Below are positions 1-12,300 of a stretch of 64,000 bases of DNA, one piece after another. Position 1 is the first letter of the stretch, and each line of letters opens with the position of its first letter. The position numbers and the translations under genes were made by a program. The stretch covers positions 248,001 to 312,000 of the forward strand of contig JAKEKT010000031.1 of the NCBI GenBank assembly GCA_021495925.1, read 5' to 3'. The stretch comes from Diplodia intermedia. Its lineage: Eukaryota; Ascomycota; Dothideomycetes; Botryosphaeriales; Botryosphaeriaceae. The notes under the pieces were generated by a model. The model made no database searches and was not told the origin of the DNA. It worked only from the letters and a program-made list of their open reading frames with translations.

Positions 1-2025
1 TGCCACTTGTCGCCACTCCACGCCGCCTGGACGGTGAAGAGAAGAGCAGAGTGCAGAACGATGGGATCGCCGCTCATGATGATGTTTTTCTCAATCAGGT
101 CGAACAGCGAGATGCGGCAGGCCTCCGTGAGACCACCGGTAAGCCATCGCGCCTCGACTGACGGAATAACCATAGCACCTTGCGCGATCATCATCAGAAC
201 TAGCAGGCTAGCCGCTTTGTCATTGTATGACGAGAGTAGATTGTTGGCATCGAGAACACCGCGAGCCGTCATTGGGAAGTAAGACTCGAAGCTGTTTGCG
301 TAGGAGCGGAGAAAATACTCCAACACGCGTGCTGGGGGAAGGAGGACGAAGTTGGACCCGCCGTTCGAAAGCGGAGAGCCGCCGCTTGCCGGCGAGCTGC
401 TCATACCCTCCTTGTGGATGTCGAGCGCTTTGTGCAGGAATGACTGGGTAATGGCGAGCAGCTTGTCACGGCTGCTCTCCTGCAACTGCATCACCGCCAT
501 GCGCTCGTTTCCAGTGGGGAAGTCCCCATCCTCCCACTGCGGTCTCCAGCTGCTCCAGACTTCGTGATTCTTGAGACTCTGCTCTAACCTTTCCAGGTTC
601 AGCTTTGCCGTCCGCGGACACGACGTCGACGGGATCGGGGGCGTGCAGCGGAAAGCGCTCCAGCCGTCTTGCGCCGCAATAATGGCACCGAGATCAGGAA
701 CACCGGTTGCCGGGTTGCTGCTTATTGACGCATGGCGTGTAGGGTACAGCATGGACGCAGAGCTGCCGAGCTCGAGGTCCGAAAGAGCGCGATCCATTTG
801 GGGCGTGGTAATGGGTGTTTGGACGGGCGGAAGTGCTTGCGAGAAGTCGGGCATCATGGAGAACATGTTATCGCCCTGAGGACCGGCCGGCATACCAGCA
901 AAATCCATACTCATATCCGGAGCCATCATCGCCATGTCGAAACCCGTTGCCATCGGCATGTGTTGCCAATCCATGGTGAACTGTGGGCTGGCACTGTGCT
1001 CAGAACTGCGTCCAGTGGCGAACTGTTCGTAGCCGGACATGGGAGTGTGTTGGACGAAATCGTTCATGGGTGTGGGGATAGGCGAGATTACACTGGCGGC
1101 GGGGAGGACAGAAGGAGCTCCGTTGGGGGGAGATGCATGCTCGAAAAAGGCGGAAGGGCCATCTGCCATGGGCTTTTCCATCTCAGGGCTGGCGTGGTGC
1201 GAGGCATGGGAGGCAAGGGAGACAACAGACTGCTGTGAGAGAGACGACGACGAGTGGTGGTGGCCATGGGAAGCTCGGGGCGTCTGTTGCTGCTGCGGGG
1301 GAGGTTGCTGCTGAGCTGGCGGTTGCCCGTCTTGCGGCTGGGCCGGAGGAGAGTTGCTCGCAGGAGACCGACTCGACGCGTTCTCGCCACTGCCCTCCGA
1401 GCCGGCAGAGCTAACCACGCCAACCACGCCATTCTCGCCAGGCTGCACGGGACCTCCCAGGCGGTTCATCTGTTTCGAGACTCTGCGAGTGGGGCGGAGG
1501 GTGCACTTCAGATTCCGGCCGGCACAGCGGCTGCAAGGGAACTTCTTGTCGCATTTCGTCTTGGTCTTGGCGCAGTTGCTGCAGGCAATCGGAGTCCGTC
1601 CGGCGGATTTGGGGATGATTCCGTTGCTGGGGGGAAGGCCTTCCTGGTTGTTCTGGTCCCGGCCATGGACGGTGTAGTGGCGTTGGAGGAGATCGCTAGA
1701 CAACACCACAACGGTCAGCTCGGCGACTTTAGCGTACCCCGAAACGCGATTGCCACTTCGGCATCATGGGAAAGCCAGCGGAGCTCTCCGAGGATCGGGA
1801 AGAGGGACCATCGAAAAAGGAATCCACTCACCGACGGGCGAACGACATGTGGCATGTGAAGCACTTGAAGGGCTTCACATTGGTGTCTGCAGTCGAAAGG
1901 CGTCAGCAACACGGCGGACGGCGGACGGGGTGCCGGAGCGGGATCAAGGACTTACGGGTCAGGATATGCCTCTCGAGGTGCTCGTCCCGGGTGAAGGACT
2001 GGCCGCAATAGGTGCAGAACACCAT
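1..2025 (-). CDS. CMR1: Cmr1-type melanin transcription factor (C2H2 + Zn2Cys6), 3' partial
   Basis: Pathway-specific activator of DHN-melanin genes, expected to be nuclear. The sequence shows three exons (2025-1956, 1886-1832, 1695-1) with introns of 69 and 136 bp that restore one frame of about 606 codons; the 3' part lies beyond the left edge. Residues 4-24 (C4, C7, H20, H24) and 32-52 (C32, C35, H48, H52) form two C2H2 fingers. Cys 80, 83, 90, 96, 99 and 106 form a Zn(II)2Cys6 cluster. A Gln/His/Ser/Pro-rich linker follows, then a region resembling the fungal transcription factor middle homology domain, ending at the edge in an alkane-type 'LHSALLFTVQAAWSGDKW' stretch. The two-finger-type architecture is the family signature of Cmr1, Cmr1-like and Zmr1 regulators next to melanin PKS genes in Dothideomycetes. 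The start is the ATG just before the first finger; the open frame extends upstream without another clear ATG. Confidence 0.93.
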
Positions 2026-3463
2026 GGTTGCGGTGGGGCTGGCGGCGTTGGGGAGGAAAGAGCAAGAGGGGCAGGCACGCAGCGCACGGAGCTGGTCTGG
2101 AGCTTGGCAAGGCTGCAGCGAGCTGTGCTGGAGGGAGTGGAGGGAGAAGAAAGAGGCCTGGGGGGTGGACAGAGGACGGGGGAGGGTGAGGGTGGAGGGT
2201 AGGTGGAGAAGACGAGAGAAAAGATGCTTGGACGACGAGGGCTGAGGCTGATATTATGGAAGGCGCGGGAGCTACCTTGCGGGCTGGGGCTTATGCACTG
2301 GAGCTGAGGCAGCAAGAGTTTTAGTTATTCATGACCTCTACACTGCTCGAACGTGGATGTGGCCAGTAAGGCCTGTGCATAACCCAGAGTCGTCCCTTCT
2401 GCTGTTCCGTTACACGCGGAACGCCTAGCAGCAAAGTCGTGACATGGCTGCGATGGGAGGCTTACCCTCGCACCGGCGCCGGGCTTGGGCCTAGCTGCTG
2501 CCGCGATAACGAAACACGGCAAGGGCAGATCGGCGGGCATCGAGAGCGCCACATGGGCTCCCCCGGCCGGGGCCAGCGGTCAGCGCAGCGATCATGGCGC
2601 CCGGGGCCCTGGGACCGCAGCCAGCACTTGGCTGGCGCCGCCGCCGTCAGCGACGCTCAGCAGGCGCGGGCTGACAGCCACCCGCCGCCCGCGGGGCCTG
2701 TTGCATCTGGCTCGCCCTGGGCGAGAATGCGAGTCTTGGGTGCTCAAACAGCGCGGCTGCCCATGCCTGTCTCACGTCTTGCGCCATCCGGGCCCGCGTG
2801 CCCCCGAAATAGCAGCCCTCGAAACATCTCTTCACGGCCTCACTCAGCAGCGGCCCTCGACGATGCCTGCGTGCATGTCGCGCAGCAGGCAGGGCTGACG
2901 ACGTGCCCCAGAATGTACATTGCTCCGCGCTGCTGACGTGGGCGCGAGGCTGCCTGGAGCGCTGTCGATCCGCAATCTCGCCCGCGAGCGCGCGCAGCAG
3001 CGAGCTTAAGTCGAGCTCGACGGCTGCTCTGGCAGAGTGCCACTGGCCCGGAGAATGCAGCGTCCAGCGGATCGCCGCCCCGGCCGCAGATCCGCGGGCC
3101 TTGGTGGCCGTTTCTGGTCGCTGCCATTACCGCCTTCAGCCAGCCATGTCTCGAGTCACCGCTTTGGGCCAGCGGGCTGCCCGTAGGGCGCGCTGCGAAC
3201 TCTGTGTGTTGACCGTGGCGTGGTTTTGCGGGTGAGCGACATCATCACCTTTCTACCATTCACCTTATACACACTCGGGCCCATAGGTTGCCAAGCCCAG
3301 TGCCCGCCCAGGCCCCGGCACACGGGAGCCAGCTGTCCAACCTCAGGAGCGACCAGGCGCAATCGGCCGGCCCGCCACCCACATTTGGTCGACCCGCGCT
3401 AAGGGTTGTTGGCCGACCAGATAGACGCCTATCGGGCGGCTATCGATAAGAAGCACTGTCTTC

Positions 3464-3487
3464 TACGCCGAAGCAGTCTTCGGCGTA
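3464..3487. repeat. Perfect 10-bp inverted repeat (hairpin)
   Basis: TACGCCGAAG at 3464-3473 and its exact reverse complement at 3478-3487 are separated by a 4-base loop. It lies in the long CMR1-PKS interval, about 1.4 kb upstream of the CMR1 start codon. It could be a small hairpin in a transcript or a dyad protein-binding site. No T-tract follows it, and its function is unknown. Confidence 0.75.
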
Positions 3488-4962
3488 TGCTAGGAAGACG
3501 CGATTTGGCTACGGTTGCGGTTTTCGGCATCGTTGGACATAGTAGGGGACCTCTTTGCGATTGGGGATTGGTCGGCCAATGACCCCCAATCGATCCGACC
3601 AAGGGGGTATAGCTGCCGTCCAGCATGAATCAGCCGGCCCAATACCCGTTGTCTGCCGACCGAACGAGTCTGGTCGCTCCTGGGGTGGAACACCAGCGCG
3701 GCCGGCTTGCCGTGGGCGAGGGTCCGTGCAGCCGGTGACAGCGCCAGCCCGTGTCACTTGCCAGATGGCTCCACCTCCATCAAGACTCGACGACAGGTGT
3801 CGCCATCGACGAGGCCGCCGGCGCCGCAGCAGGCATGGATATGGATGGCGCCGAGATGCGGAGGATCCGGCTGTTAGGGCGAAGGCCAGATCTGTAGCCG
3901 TGGCAGCCGGGCCGTGTCGAGTGCAAACAGCCGCGATGGGTTTATCCCCGCAGGCTCAGGCGCCTGCTCCGCGTGGAGCTCGGGCGCCTGGGCGGGCGGG
4001 CCGCCTTGAGCGTCAACTGCCTGTGCCGGCGTCGTTTCAACGCAGGACGAAGCTCGTCGCCTGCGAGATTTGGCCGGCCTGGGGCGTGGGGCTCCACCCA
4101 GCTGAGGTTGAGCGTCGGCGTCGGCGCGTCGGAAAAATTGGACATGGCTTGCGTCGACGACAGACACGCCGCTGCAGAAGCCTCGTCACTCTCGACGCCT
4201 CCATCTAGCCGGATCGCAACGTGCTCCCCACGCGCTGGAGCAGTGGGCGCTCTCTCGGCCGCTGCTCTGCTGCGGTACGTACCCCGGATCAGCTGCGCCG
4301 CCATTGGCTCCCACGCGCTGCAGCCCGCCTGTCTCAACACGAGCTCGCGCCTACTGTGTACACGCACTCGGTCGCTCTGCTCTACGTCCCGCACCAGTCG
4401 GTCTCGGGTTGTGCTCTGCCCCACCGCGCTGCTCGAAGCCGCCGTTCCGCGGCCGTTCACAACGTCGACAGCAACAAGCCGCTACCGGTGGCTCCAAGCC
4501 TTCGCGCGGGCGCTGGCTCGTCGCGTATCTTTGATGTCGATCTTCGGATCGCCCGATCGAGCGCCGGCTTGCCAGGCACCGCCTCCACAGCGCGAAGGAC
4601 CGCCAGCGCTCGCGCCTTTGCATGTGCGAGGGCGCGAGAGAGGCCTGCGCGCTGCTCGTATTAGGCAATGGCGGTTGCCGTTTCGGGCAGCCTGGCCTGC
4701 TTATCCACATGGGGGCGCGAGTTTGCTGGCACTGGCCCTACACAGTCTGCGGGCGCCAGCGAGCCGCCGGCCGGTCCGGGGGTCCCTATACGGCGCTCGA
4801 TCAGCGCGCGGCTTCCCAACGCGGCGTCGGCCGCAGTGCATGGCTCTGTCGGCCCATACGAGCGCTGTCCCGTGCTTCCCCGCTCCTCCTGCTCCCAGCA
4901 ACAGCAACAATACCTATCCTATCTCGTGCTGACGTTGGCCTCTGAGTGGGGAAGGATTGCGG

Positions 4963-4989
4963 CCAGAGCAGCCAGAGCAGCCAGAGCAG
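4963..4989. repeat. Three 9-bp tandem units (CCAGAGCAG)
   Basis: Three perfect head-to-tail copies of CCAGAGCAG at 4963-4971, 4972-4980 and 4981-4989. A simple minisatellite within the CMR1-PKS interval; no coding context is supported. Confidence 0.85.
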
Positions 4990-6319
4990 CAGCGACCCAG
5001 CGCATCGGTTCCCCACCGCAGGCCCTACTGGCTGCCGCCCTCGACGCGCTCGCTTCGCGCTCTGCTTTCGGCCGCGGCGATGCTGTCACCATCAGCGCCG
5101 CATCGAAGGAAGCTCTGCCCTACGAGAGCTCCCAAGATTTCTGCTCGCCGACGACCCGCGGGCCCAGCAGAAACCTGCATGCACCTGTATGTATCTTGCC
5201 CGTCGATTCTGCAAGGCTACTGTACAAGAGTATTGGTGGCTGGTGGCCCGCGCCGCCACGCTGCTGTGTGTGTCTCTGCCCACCAAGCCCCGTCGCGTCT
5301 TCCTTTCTGCACCTTGTCCTCCGATTATTCCGCGGCCGCCTGTACCCGTGACAACGCCCCTATCGCCGCGAGCTGTGTTGCAGACCTCGACGTCGTCCCG
5401 GGCTCCACCGCGCGCCGCCAGCAATTGGCTGCCGGCGAAGCCGTGCCCTTCCCCTGCCGTCCGCAGCGTTGTTGGGCCGAGTTCCACGGCGTGCTAACTC
5501 CCGCCTCGTCGGGTGCTGGAAGTCACTCCAACGTTGGGATGATTCACCTGCCTGGGTGCCAGGGTCTTGGGGTTACCCTCATGAGGCACGCAGCCTACGT
5601 CATGACGGCCGGCCGCGGTATGTACGCTGCCGCGCGCTAGAAGGGCCAAGGTCGCCGTTCCCAGCTGCCAGGCAGGACCCTTTTGCCTTGCGCCCTTCGG
5701 CTATGGCTGCACAAAACCGTTTGAGTGGCGGTCTCCCCGCCCGTGTCGCTGCGTTGCACAGCCCGAATGGTGGTGAGCCAAGGGGGAGGTAAAAGGAAAG
5801 AAGACGCCATGATAGCACACCCGCCGGCGGATCTGTCTTCCTGCAACACAGGCGCCCCACAATCGACGGTCAGCTGGGGCGCGCGGGAAGAGGCATCTTA
5901 TGTATACACAGGAACGCCCCTTCCGGGGTAAAAGGGATTTCAAATCGGAAACGGACTCCTCTCACCAGACTCGATGCTCCCGCACTTTGTGAGAGCGCCT
6001 CAACCAGCCCTGTCTCGACGCCTCTGCCGTCAGGCTGCTGCAAGATTGCCCACCACCACCACACGCCTCGGAATTTTGCTAAGCTAACATCTATCTTAGC
6101 GCCTCTCTCCCCTCCCCCGCTCACGGTATACGGGTCGTCGGGAGCACGGCAGGGCGGGCCCAACGCCAGTGGAAGAGCAACAGCCAGTGGCAGGTGCAGC
6201 GCCCCTCTCTCTCCGCCATCGCCTCTGGCTCGATGGAGTCAGCGGACGCGGGTGTTGCGCGCAGGATTCCGGGGCAGGGCAAGGCAATGGCGCAAGGAAA
6301 AGCAGGTGCGTGCGTGCTG

Positions 6320-6335
6320 CTCTCTCTCTCTCTCT
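6320..6335. repeat. TC dinucleotide run
   Basis: About eight CT/TC repeats in the CMR1-PKS interval, a microsatellite-type pyrimidine run. Similar tracts are common in fungal promoters, but no gene start lies directly downstream here. Confidence 0.8.
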
Positions 6336-9300
6336 TCCTACGAACCACAGGAAAGATTGGACGGTGACAATGGTCAGATAGAGAAAGATGGCGTCGGGCC
6401 CAGGATTGCAGGGATGGCGCAACTCCGGCTGGCGCCGCCGCCGCCTCCGCCTGGTTTATTCTTTCCTCCATTTCTTGAATCTCCCTGTTGCCTAGACACA
6501 CGCACTACGTCTCCCTCTCGCTACCACGATCTGCGGTATGCACGATTGGCTTTTTTGCTTCCAAATGCCGCCCGGCCGTGGACACCAATCGGGAAAATCC
6601 AGGGTCCAGCCCAGCCCCAAAAGGGGCGGCAGTGCGAAGGGGAACTAGCGGCGTGAACTTCTTGACCCTTCTGTTTCTCGAAAAATCTCCGCTGCAGGGC
6701 ATAAGCAGTAAGGTGAGGACGGAGGCAGTGAGAAGAGCGAGCTGTGCGGTGTGTTGGATTGCGCTGTTGGCTCAAGGTACGGTAGGGCTGTTCTTCCTGT
6801 CGTGCCGTTCGACATGGGAGGGAGGAGGGATGGGGATCCTGTGCTCTGCTCTCTGCTGCCCCGGCCCTGGATCGACTGCGCCCTGCTTTCGCTACCGGGG
6901 ATTGATCAGGGTAAGGAAGCCAACGGGATTTATTAGCCAGAACGCCGCTTCTGTCATCTCATCCTCCCTCGTCGAACAAGGTTCGCTCGTTTGGCTGAAG
7001 CGATACGGGGCCAGCGTGCCGGAGGCGGGCTTGCTTCCCGCTTCGTCCCCTTCGGCCTGGGCTCGCCCAAGAGCAGGAGCGAATGGGCGGTCGCAGGGCC
7101 CGGTCAGCCTTGTACAGCGCAGAAGTAGCAAAAGAAAGTGCTTATGTGAGATGTGCGTGGGCAGCAGGGTTGGGCGGCTTGGAGAGGGGCTTGGGCTTAT
7201 GGAAGCAAGAGAGGGTGCGGGAAGCGTGCCAAGCCAGCTGGTACATACGTCCAAGGGCACTTAAAGAAAGCATGCGTCTAGGGCTCTCTTTGCCCATCTC
7301 TGCCCCGCGCGGCCATCCGGAGGGTGCCGTGCAGCTTGGAGTGCACGTTGTGGGGGCAAAAGGGAAGACGAGGAGCAAGAAGCGTTGGACACGAGCGCCA
7401 GCGGCGCGGGGTGCGGTGGGGGAAAGGATGCGTCTCCGGCCGCAGCGTTTCTTCACGTCAAGTATCGACGGCAAAGGGGCCTAGCTTCGACCCGCCCCCA
7501 TCCTGTTTCGGCCAGCTCTTTGACCCGGCCGGGCCGCCCGGTCTGCTGCGTTGGACGGATCCCGCGTGTCGTGCTTCATGCAGGACGCGACAAGACGAGT
7601 GACAGTGTATTATCACGGGCGCGTCCCTTGCGCCTCCCGCAACGGGGCGCGGAGCAGGTTTCGCGGCCTCTCGTCCTGTTTTCGATGGCTGCTCTGTGCC
7701 GCTGCAAATCCAACGCCAATGCACATAATCCGGGATTGCGGGTACTTGTTCGTTGATGCTGGGTCCAGGATGGCAAGGCGCCGCGACGATCAGCTGTCAG
7801 ATGCCCATGGCTGCCGCGGCGCTTCCCTGTCGGCAGGAGATACTCCGGCTGTTGCCCTGCCCGATCCCTTTCGCTTCTCCGTGACGATGCGGCTTTTCGA
7901 ACGAGCTGCGCAGAAGGCAAGCATGCGAGCTGCATGTGAAGATGCTGCACGAAGCCGCAACGACAGGCGCGAGGTGGGCAGAAGGACGAATTACTCATCC
8001 ATGGGCACGGCAGCGAAGTCAAACCCAAAAAACACGAGGTGAGCGGCTGCAGTGTCAGCGCAGTACTCTACCGCTGCACGCCTTTTCCTGTCGGCGCCGC
8101 CGCAACACGGATTAATCTGCGAGACACGCGCGCTTGCCGCCACCGGGGCTTTCTCTCGTCCTCGCTTCTTTTTCGTCCTTCGTTTTTCCTTCGCGTATGT
8201 TTCCAAACGACATGGGCCGGCAGCGATCGACGCCAACAAAAAGGAAATCGATAAATTCCTCCATCACCGTTCCGCAGCAGGACAGACTCTCCTGGGAGGA
8301 CAATTGGCTGCGCGGCGTCGGCGGGGCGCGACGGGCAAGGCACAAGGGCTGCCATCAGCACATGTTCGCATTGGCAGCAAGCGCATTGAAATGGTGAAGC
8401 TTGAGAGCAGACAGGCTCTGTTCGGGAAAGGCACGCCCGGCCAATCCCGGGCCTGCAACACTCGGGTCCAGGGGTCCAGAACGTCTGCTGCAAATGCGGC
8501 GAGCCGCAGCTGTCATGACAAGAGCGTTGCGGGTCCGCTTGCCAGCGTGGGTGGTTGGCTGTGGAGGACAGAGAGCGTCCATGCGTTTGTGGGGATGGAT
8601 GCTGCTCGTTGGGGGCGCCGGTGGAAAGCAGAGAATGAGTAAGACAGCGCATCCGCGTATCGACGAAGAACGGCCGCGATGGATGTATGGAATAGGCAAT
8701 GCGCCCACCTGGGACCGGCCCGGAGCTTAATCCACGTGTTCCTCGGCCGCACTGTTGCTATTTGAGGGCTTCTAGCGACTTTTGCTGCCCCGGCGAGGCT
8801 CCGAGGGAGCGGCATCTCATGTCATCTGCCTCGATTGCCCCGCGACCGTCTGTTGTCGTCGTTGCTTGCAAATGGTGGGCGGGGGCCTGGCATTTGTGTT
8901 TCAAAGTGAAACAGCAGCAACGAGAGTGGAGGCTGGAACCGGGCGCCGCGAATCAAAGCAGCTGCCCTGAGTCTGCCCGGCCGCATCGGGAGGGCGTATA
9001 GCAAAAGCGAGACCGAGGGGCTGGGCACCGCGCACATGGCTGCTGACGACGAAGCAGGCAGAGGTGAGATATGCAGGTGGACAGCCTCGTCTTATCGTCC
9101 TGGGAGAAAAAACGACCCTCAGCCCGCCGAGAGCAGAGCAGCGAGATGCACCTGCGCTTGTTGCGATGTGCCGAGGGGCAGCATGGCAGCCATGCTGGCT
9201 GTCAGATGGCCGGGGCCGCTGCTGCTGGGATAACGTGGATCAGGGTTCATCCGGCCATGCAGCAGGGCTGACCATCAGCCGTCTACAGTAGCTTCGCCCA

Positions 9301-12300
9301 TTCCGGACCTGGGCTCGAGCAAGCCACCCTCATCACCGTCGGTTGCCATTTTTGGATGGCTTATCCAACCAGCACGCCGCCTCTGCTCTCGCTGCCAACG
9401 GCGTGTCCAACTCCAGGTTGGCAGCTATCGCAAGCGGTGGCGGCAACCAGCCGACCAACGAGACTGTGGCCAACTTCGAGATGGAGGGCTATGGGGGCCG
9501 GGTTTGGCTTGGAGGGGCTGCGTAAAAAGGTAGGGACGCACCCTACTTTGATCTCACCTGTGTCTCACCTCCCTCTAGGCCATCGCCTACTTTTCCCTCT
9601 ACTTCGTGCCCGCGTGCCTGCACCGCCGCCGCCTCGCCCGCAGTTTGCTGTTGGAGAAAGGGCAGCGTGGTGCTGTGGCTGGCAGACACATTTAGACGAC
9701 GCCAAATTCGAGAGAGCCGGCGAGCGCGTGGCCAGTGTCGCACAGCCTTCTCCTACCTCCCGCCCTCCCGCCTCCTGCTGTTCGGTAATCCTTCCCGTCT
9801 GCTGTATCCTCGACCTACCTCTTATTCTTAGCCATTACCTGCAGCTTGGTATGGCTTGCATCGAGCTGCCAGCCCAGTCAATCCGGCCTTTCCAAAGCGG
9901 GAACTTCTCGCGAGGCGTTTGCGCGACCGAGCCACCCGCTCCCGTCCCTACGTAATCCACCCCGCGGGGACGCGCAACGAAAAGGACAGGCGTTGTTGCA
10001 CGGAACGACCCGCAACGTCTGCTGCAATTCATGCCTTTCTGGACGCCTGGGGCCGAGTGGAAGGGCCGGTGAAGTGACGAGGCGATAATGGAAGCCTGGA
10101 AACCCGGGTCCTGTCCTTCGGCCGAATGTGGAGCTGCGGCAAAGGAAGATAGGCGTCGCGGCCTTGGCTTGAACGAGGTAGGCCTGCGCAGCTGGTGTTA
10201 GTTGGGTGCGCTCCTGGTGCCTCGCATGCTCGCGCTCTCGCGTCTTCCAATGCCGACATATCTCAGCAACTAGCGGCAGGCCTTGGGTAAGACAGCATTT
10301 CCTGCGGGGCGGATCGCAGATCCTGTATGGCAGTCTCTGGTCTCGGGGTGAGGCAGAGAAGGGAGGGGGTTGATTGGCTCCGCGTCAACCCGTGCCTACG
10401 CATCCTTTTCATGAAACCTGATCATTTGCACACGCACACTCTTCGAAAACCGCTATCGTATTCGCCTCGCAGTGAGGACTGTTGTCTTTCAGCTCTACTA
10501 GTATCAGCAGGCCGACTTGCCGAGATCTTGTGGCCTCGTGCGAGAAAGATGGAGGGCTGCACAAGCTGCATAGCGCGGAGACCCTGTCCGTGTCTTCGCT
10601 GATCACCTCATTGGCGGGTCGTCGTAGGTTGCACTGAGAGCGCTTCTGGTGTCTGTTCGAGAAGGCAGTGTACTGGCCCCCGCATCGAAGAGTTTTATTC
10701 CGCATCAGCCCCGTGGCCATCATGGCATGCTGCGAGTGAAAAATGTGGTGCAATGGCAAGCCGCTTACGTACGGTGGGTGAGACTTTGAAAGAAAACGGT
10801 CGAGGAAGCGGAACAATAACCGGGAAGCATCGATCAAACGCAGTAGCACCAGAAATAGAACGGGACCTGGGTCTTACTCTTGGGAAAGCCGTTGTAGGGT
10901 TGTGCTCCCGGCTGGCCGTCGGTGTGATGGGGCGGGCTCAGCGGTGTGGATGAAGCCAGGCGGCTGAGTTCCCCAGACGGCTCTATTTCTCGCTGTCACT
11001 TCCGCTTTAGGCATCCTGGGGAAGATGAGCTCAGCGGCCAACGGCCGAACCAGATCGTTTGGCATTGCTGCTTTGAGCCACCGGTGTCCCGTGTGCGAGC
11101 ACGTACAACCTTCCGGGATGCGCGCAATGTCGAGGAGCTCAGCACGCGCGGCCAGGCAGAAAGGCAGACATACAGCTGGAGAACCATGGAGCAGGAGCTC
11201 CTGACCCACCGCCGCGGGTGGAACGGCATTAGAACCATGGTGCCAACACGGTACACAGCGTTCGCTTCGCTTTCGCACGCTTCGCTACCGCGCTCGCGTC
11301 TCATGAACGTTGGTGTTGGGTCTCTGCGGCGCGTGTTGGCTTGTTGCTCGTATAGAGTAACACAGCATCCGTTTCTTCTCGCAAGAGGCGCGCGAATACC
11401 TAGGCTTGCGTGTCGACTTGCTGGGCCGCGTCGTCCGGGAAGCGGGATAAGGTTAAGCGCAGTGGCGGTGCGGGACGTGATTGACGACGCAGACTTGCAC
11501 TTACATAGCCAGCTCGCTTCATCTCGGACAGCGCCTCGCTTGTGGTGCAGATCGAGGCTCTCTGATCCTGAAGCTTGGTGTTGGGCGATCCCGGAAGCAT
11601 GCGGTCGATGATGCGATGCCGACAGAGGTTGTGAGAAGGCCTCCATCGAGAAGGGCAGCGAGATGTTGGGGTTTCCAGCTCGGTTTCGCTGTGCGACTCT
11701 GATCCCGCTGTCAGATGGCCGGTTGGTCCGCTCCGCTGCGAGGCGGTGGATCCGCAGCGGAAAGAGAAGTAGGGCACGCACCACGAGATCCGGGAGCTCG
11801 CTGCCGTGCGACGAAGCAAAGGCGCTGCAACGTGGTCAGCTGCGCACAAGAGCCCGGAGGGTCGGGAGGTCGCTGTTGCGCAAGATTAGGTCTGGCTGGC
11901 AGCACGCCATGTGCCTTGGTGGGCCTCTCTGTGTCCATACGACCTGGCCCATGGCGACAGGGGGCGATCGACAGGGTCCTGGGTCGTTGCACGGCAGCGT
12001 CTCGAAGGGTACGAGTCCACTCAGAGCGAGCTGTACCACTCGCTGCCACATATCTTGGAAAGCTGAAACGCCCCCAAAGCGCCAAATATGCTGCTTTGGG
12101 CCGGCCGGCCAGTTGCTCTATCGTCCGTGAGACCGCATCGTTGGCCGCGGGAGATCTGTGTATCGGCAGTGTACGGCCTTTGGTGCGAGCGCGGCGCTCG
12201 CGGACGATTAACCCACCGGTCACGATGATGCTTACATCTGCCGCGGCGGGCCCAATGTACAACGAGTCTGCCCGCCCTTGGCCTGCTGAAGATTGGGAGG

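Noticed and set aside
3973..4932. 319-codon open frame in the CMR1-PKS interval
   Set aside because: Arg/Ala/Ser-rich with no motif, overlapped by open frames in other phases and on the other strand; typical for GC-rich non-coding DNA.
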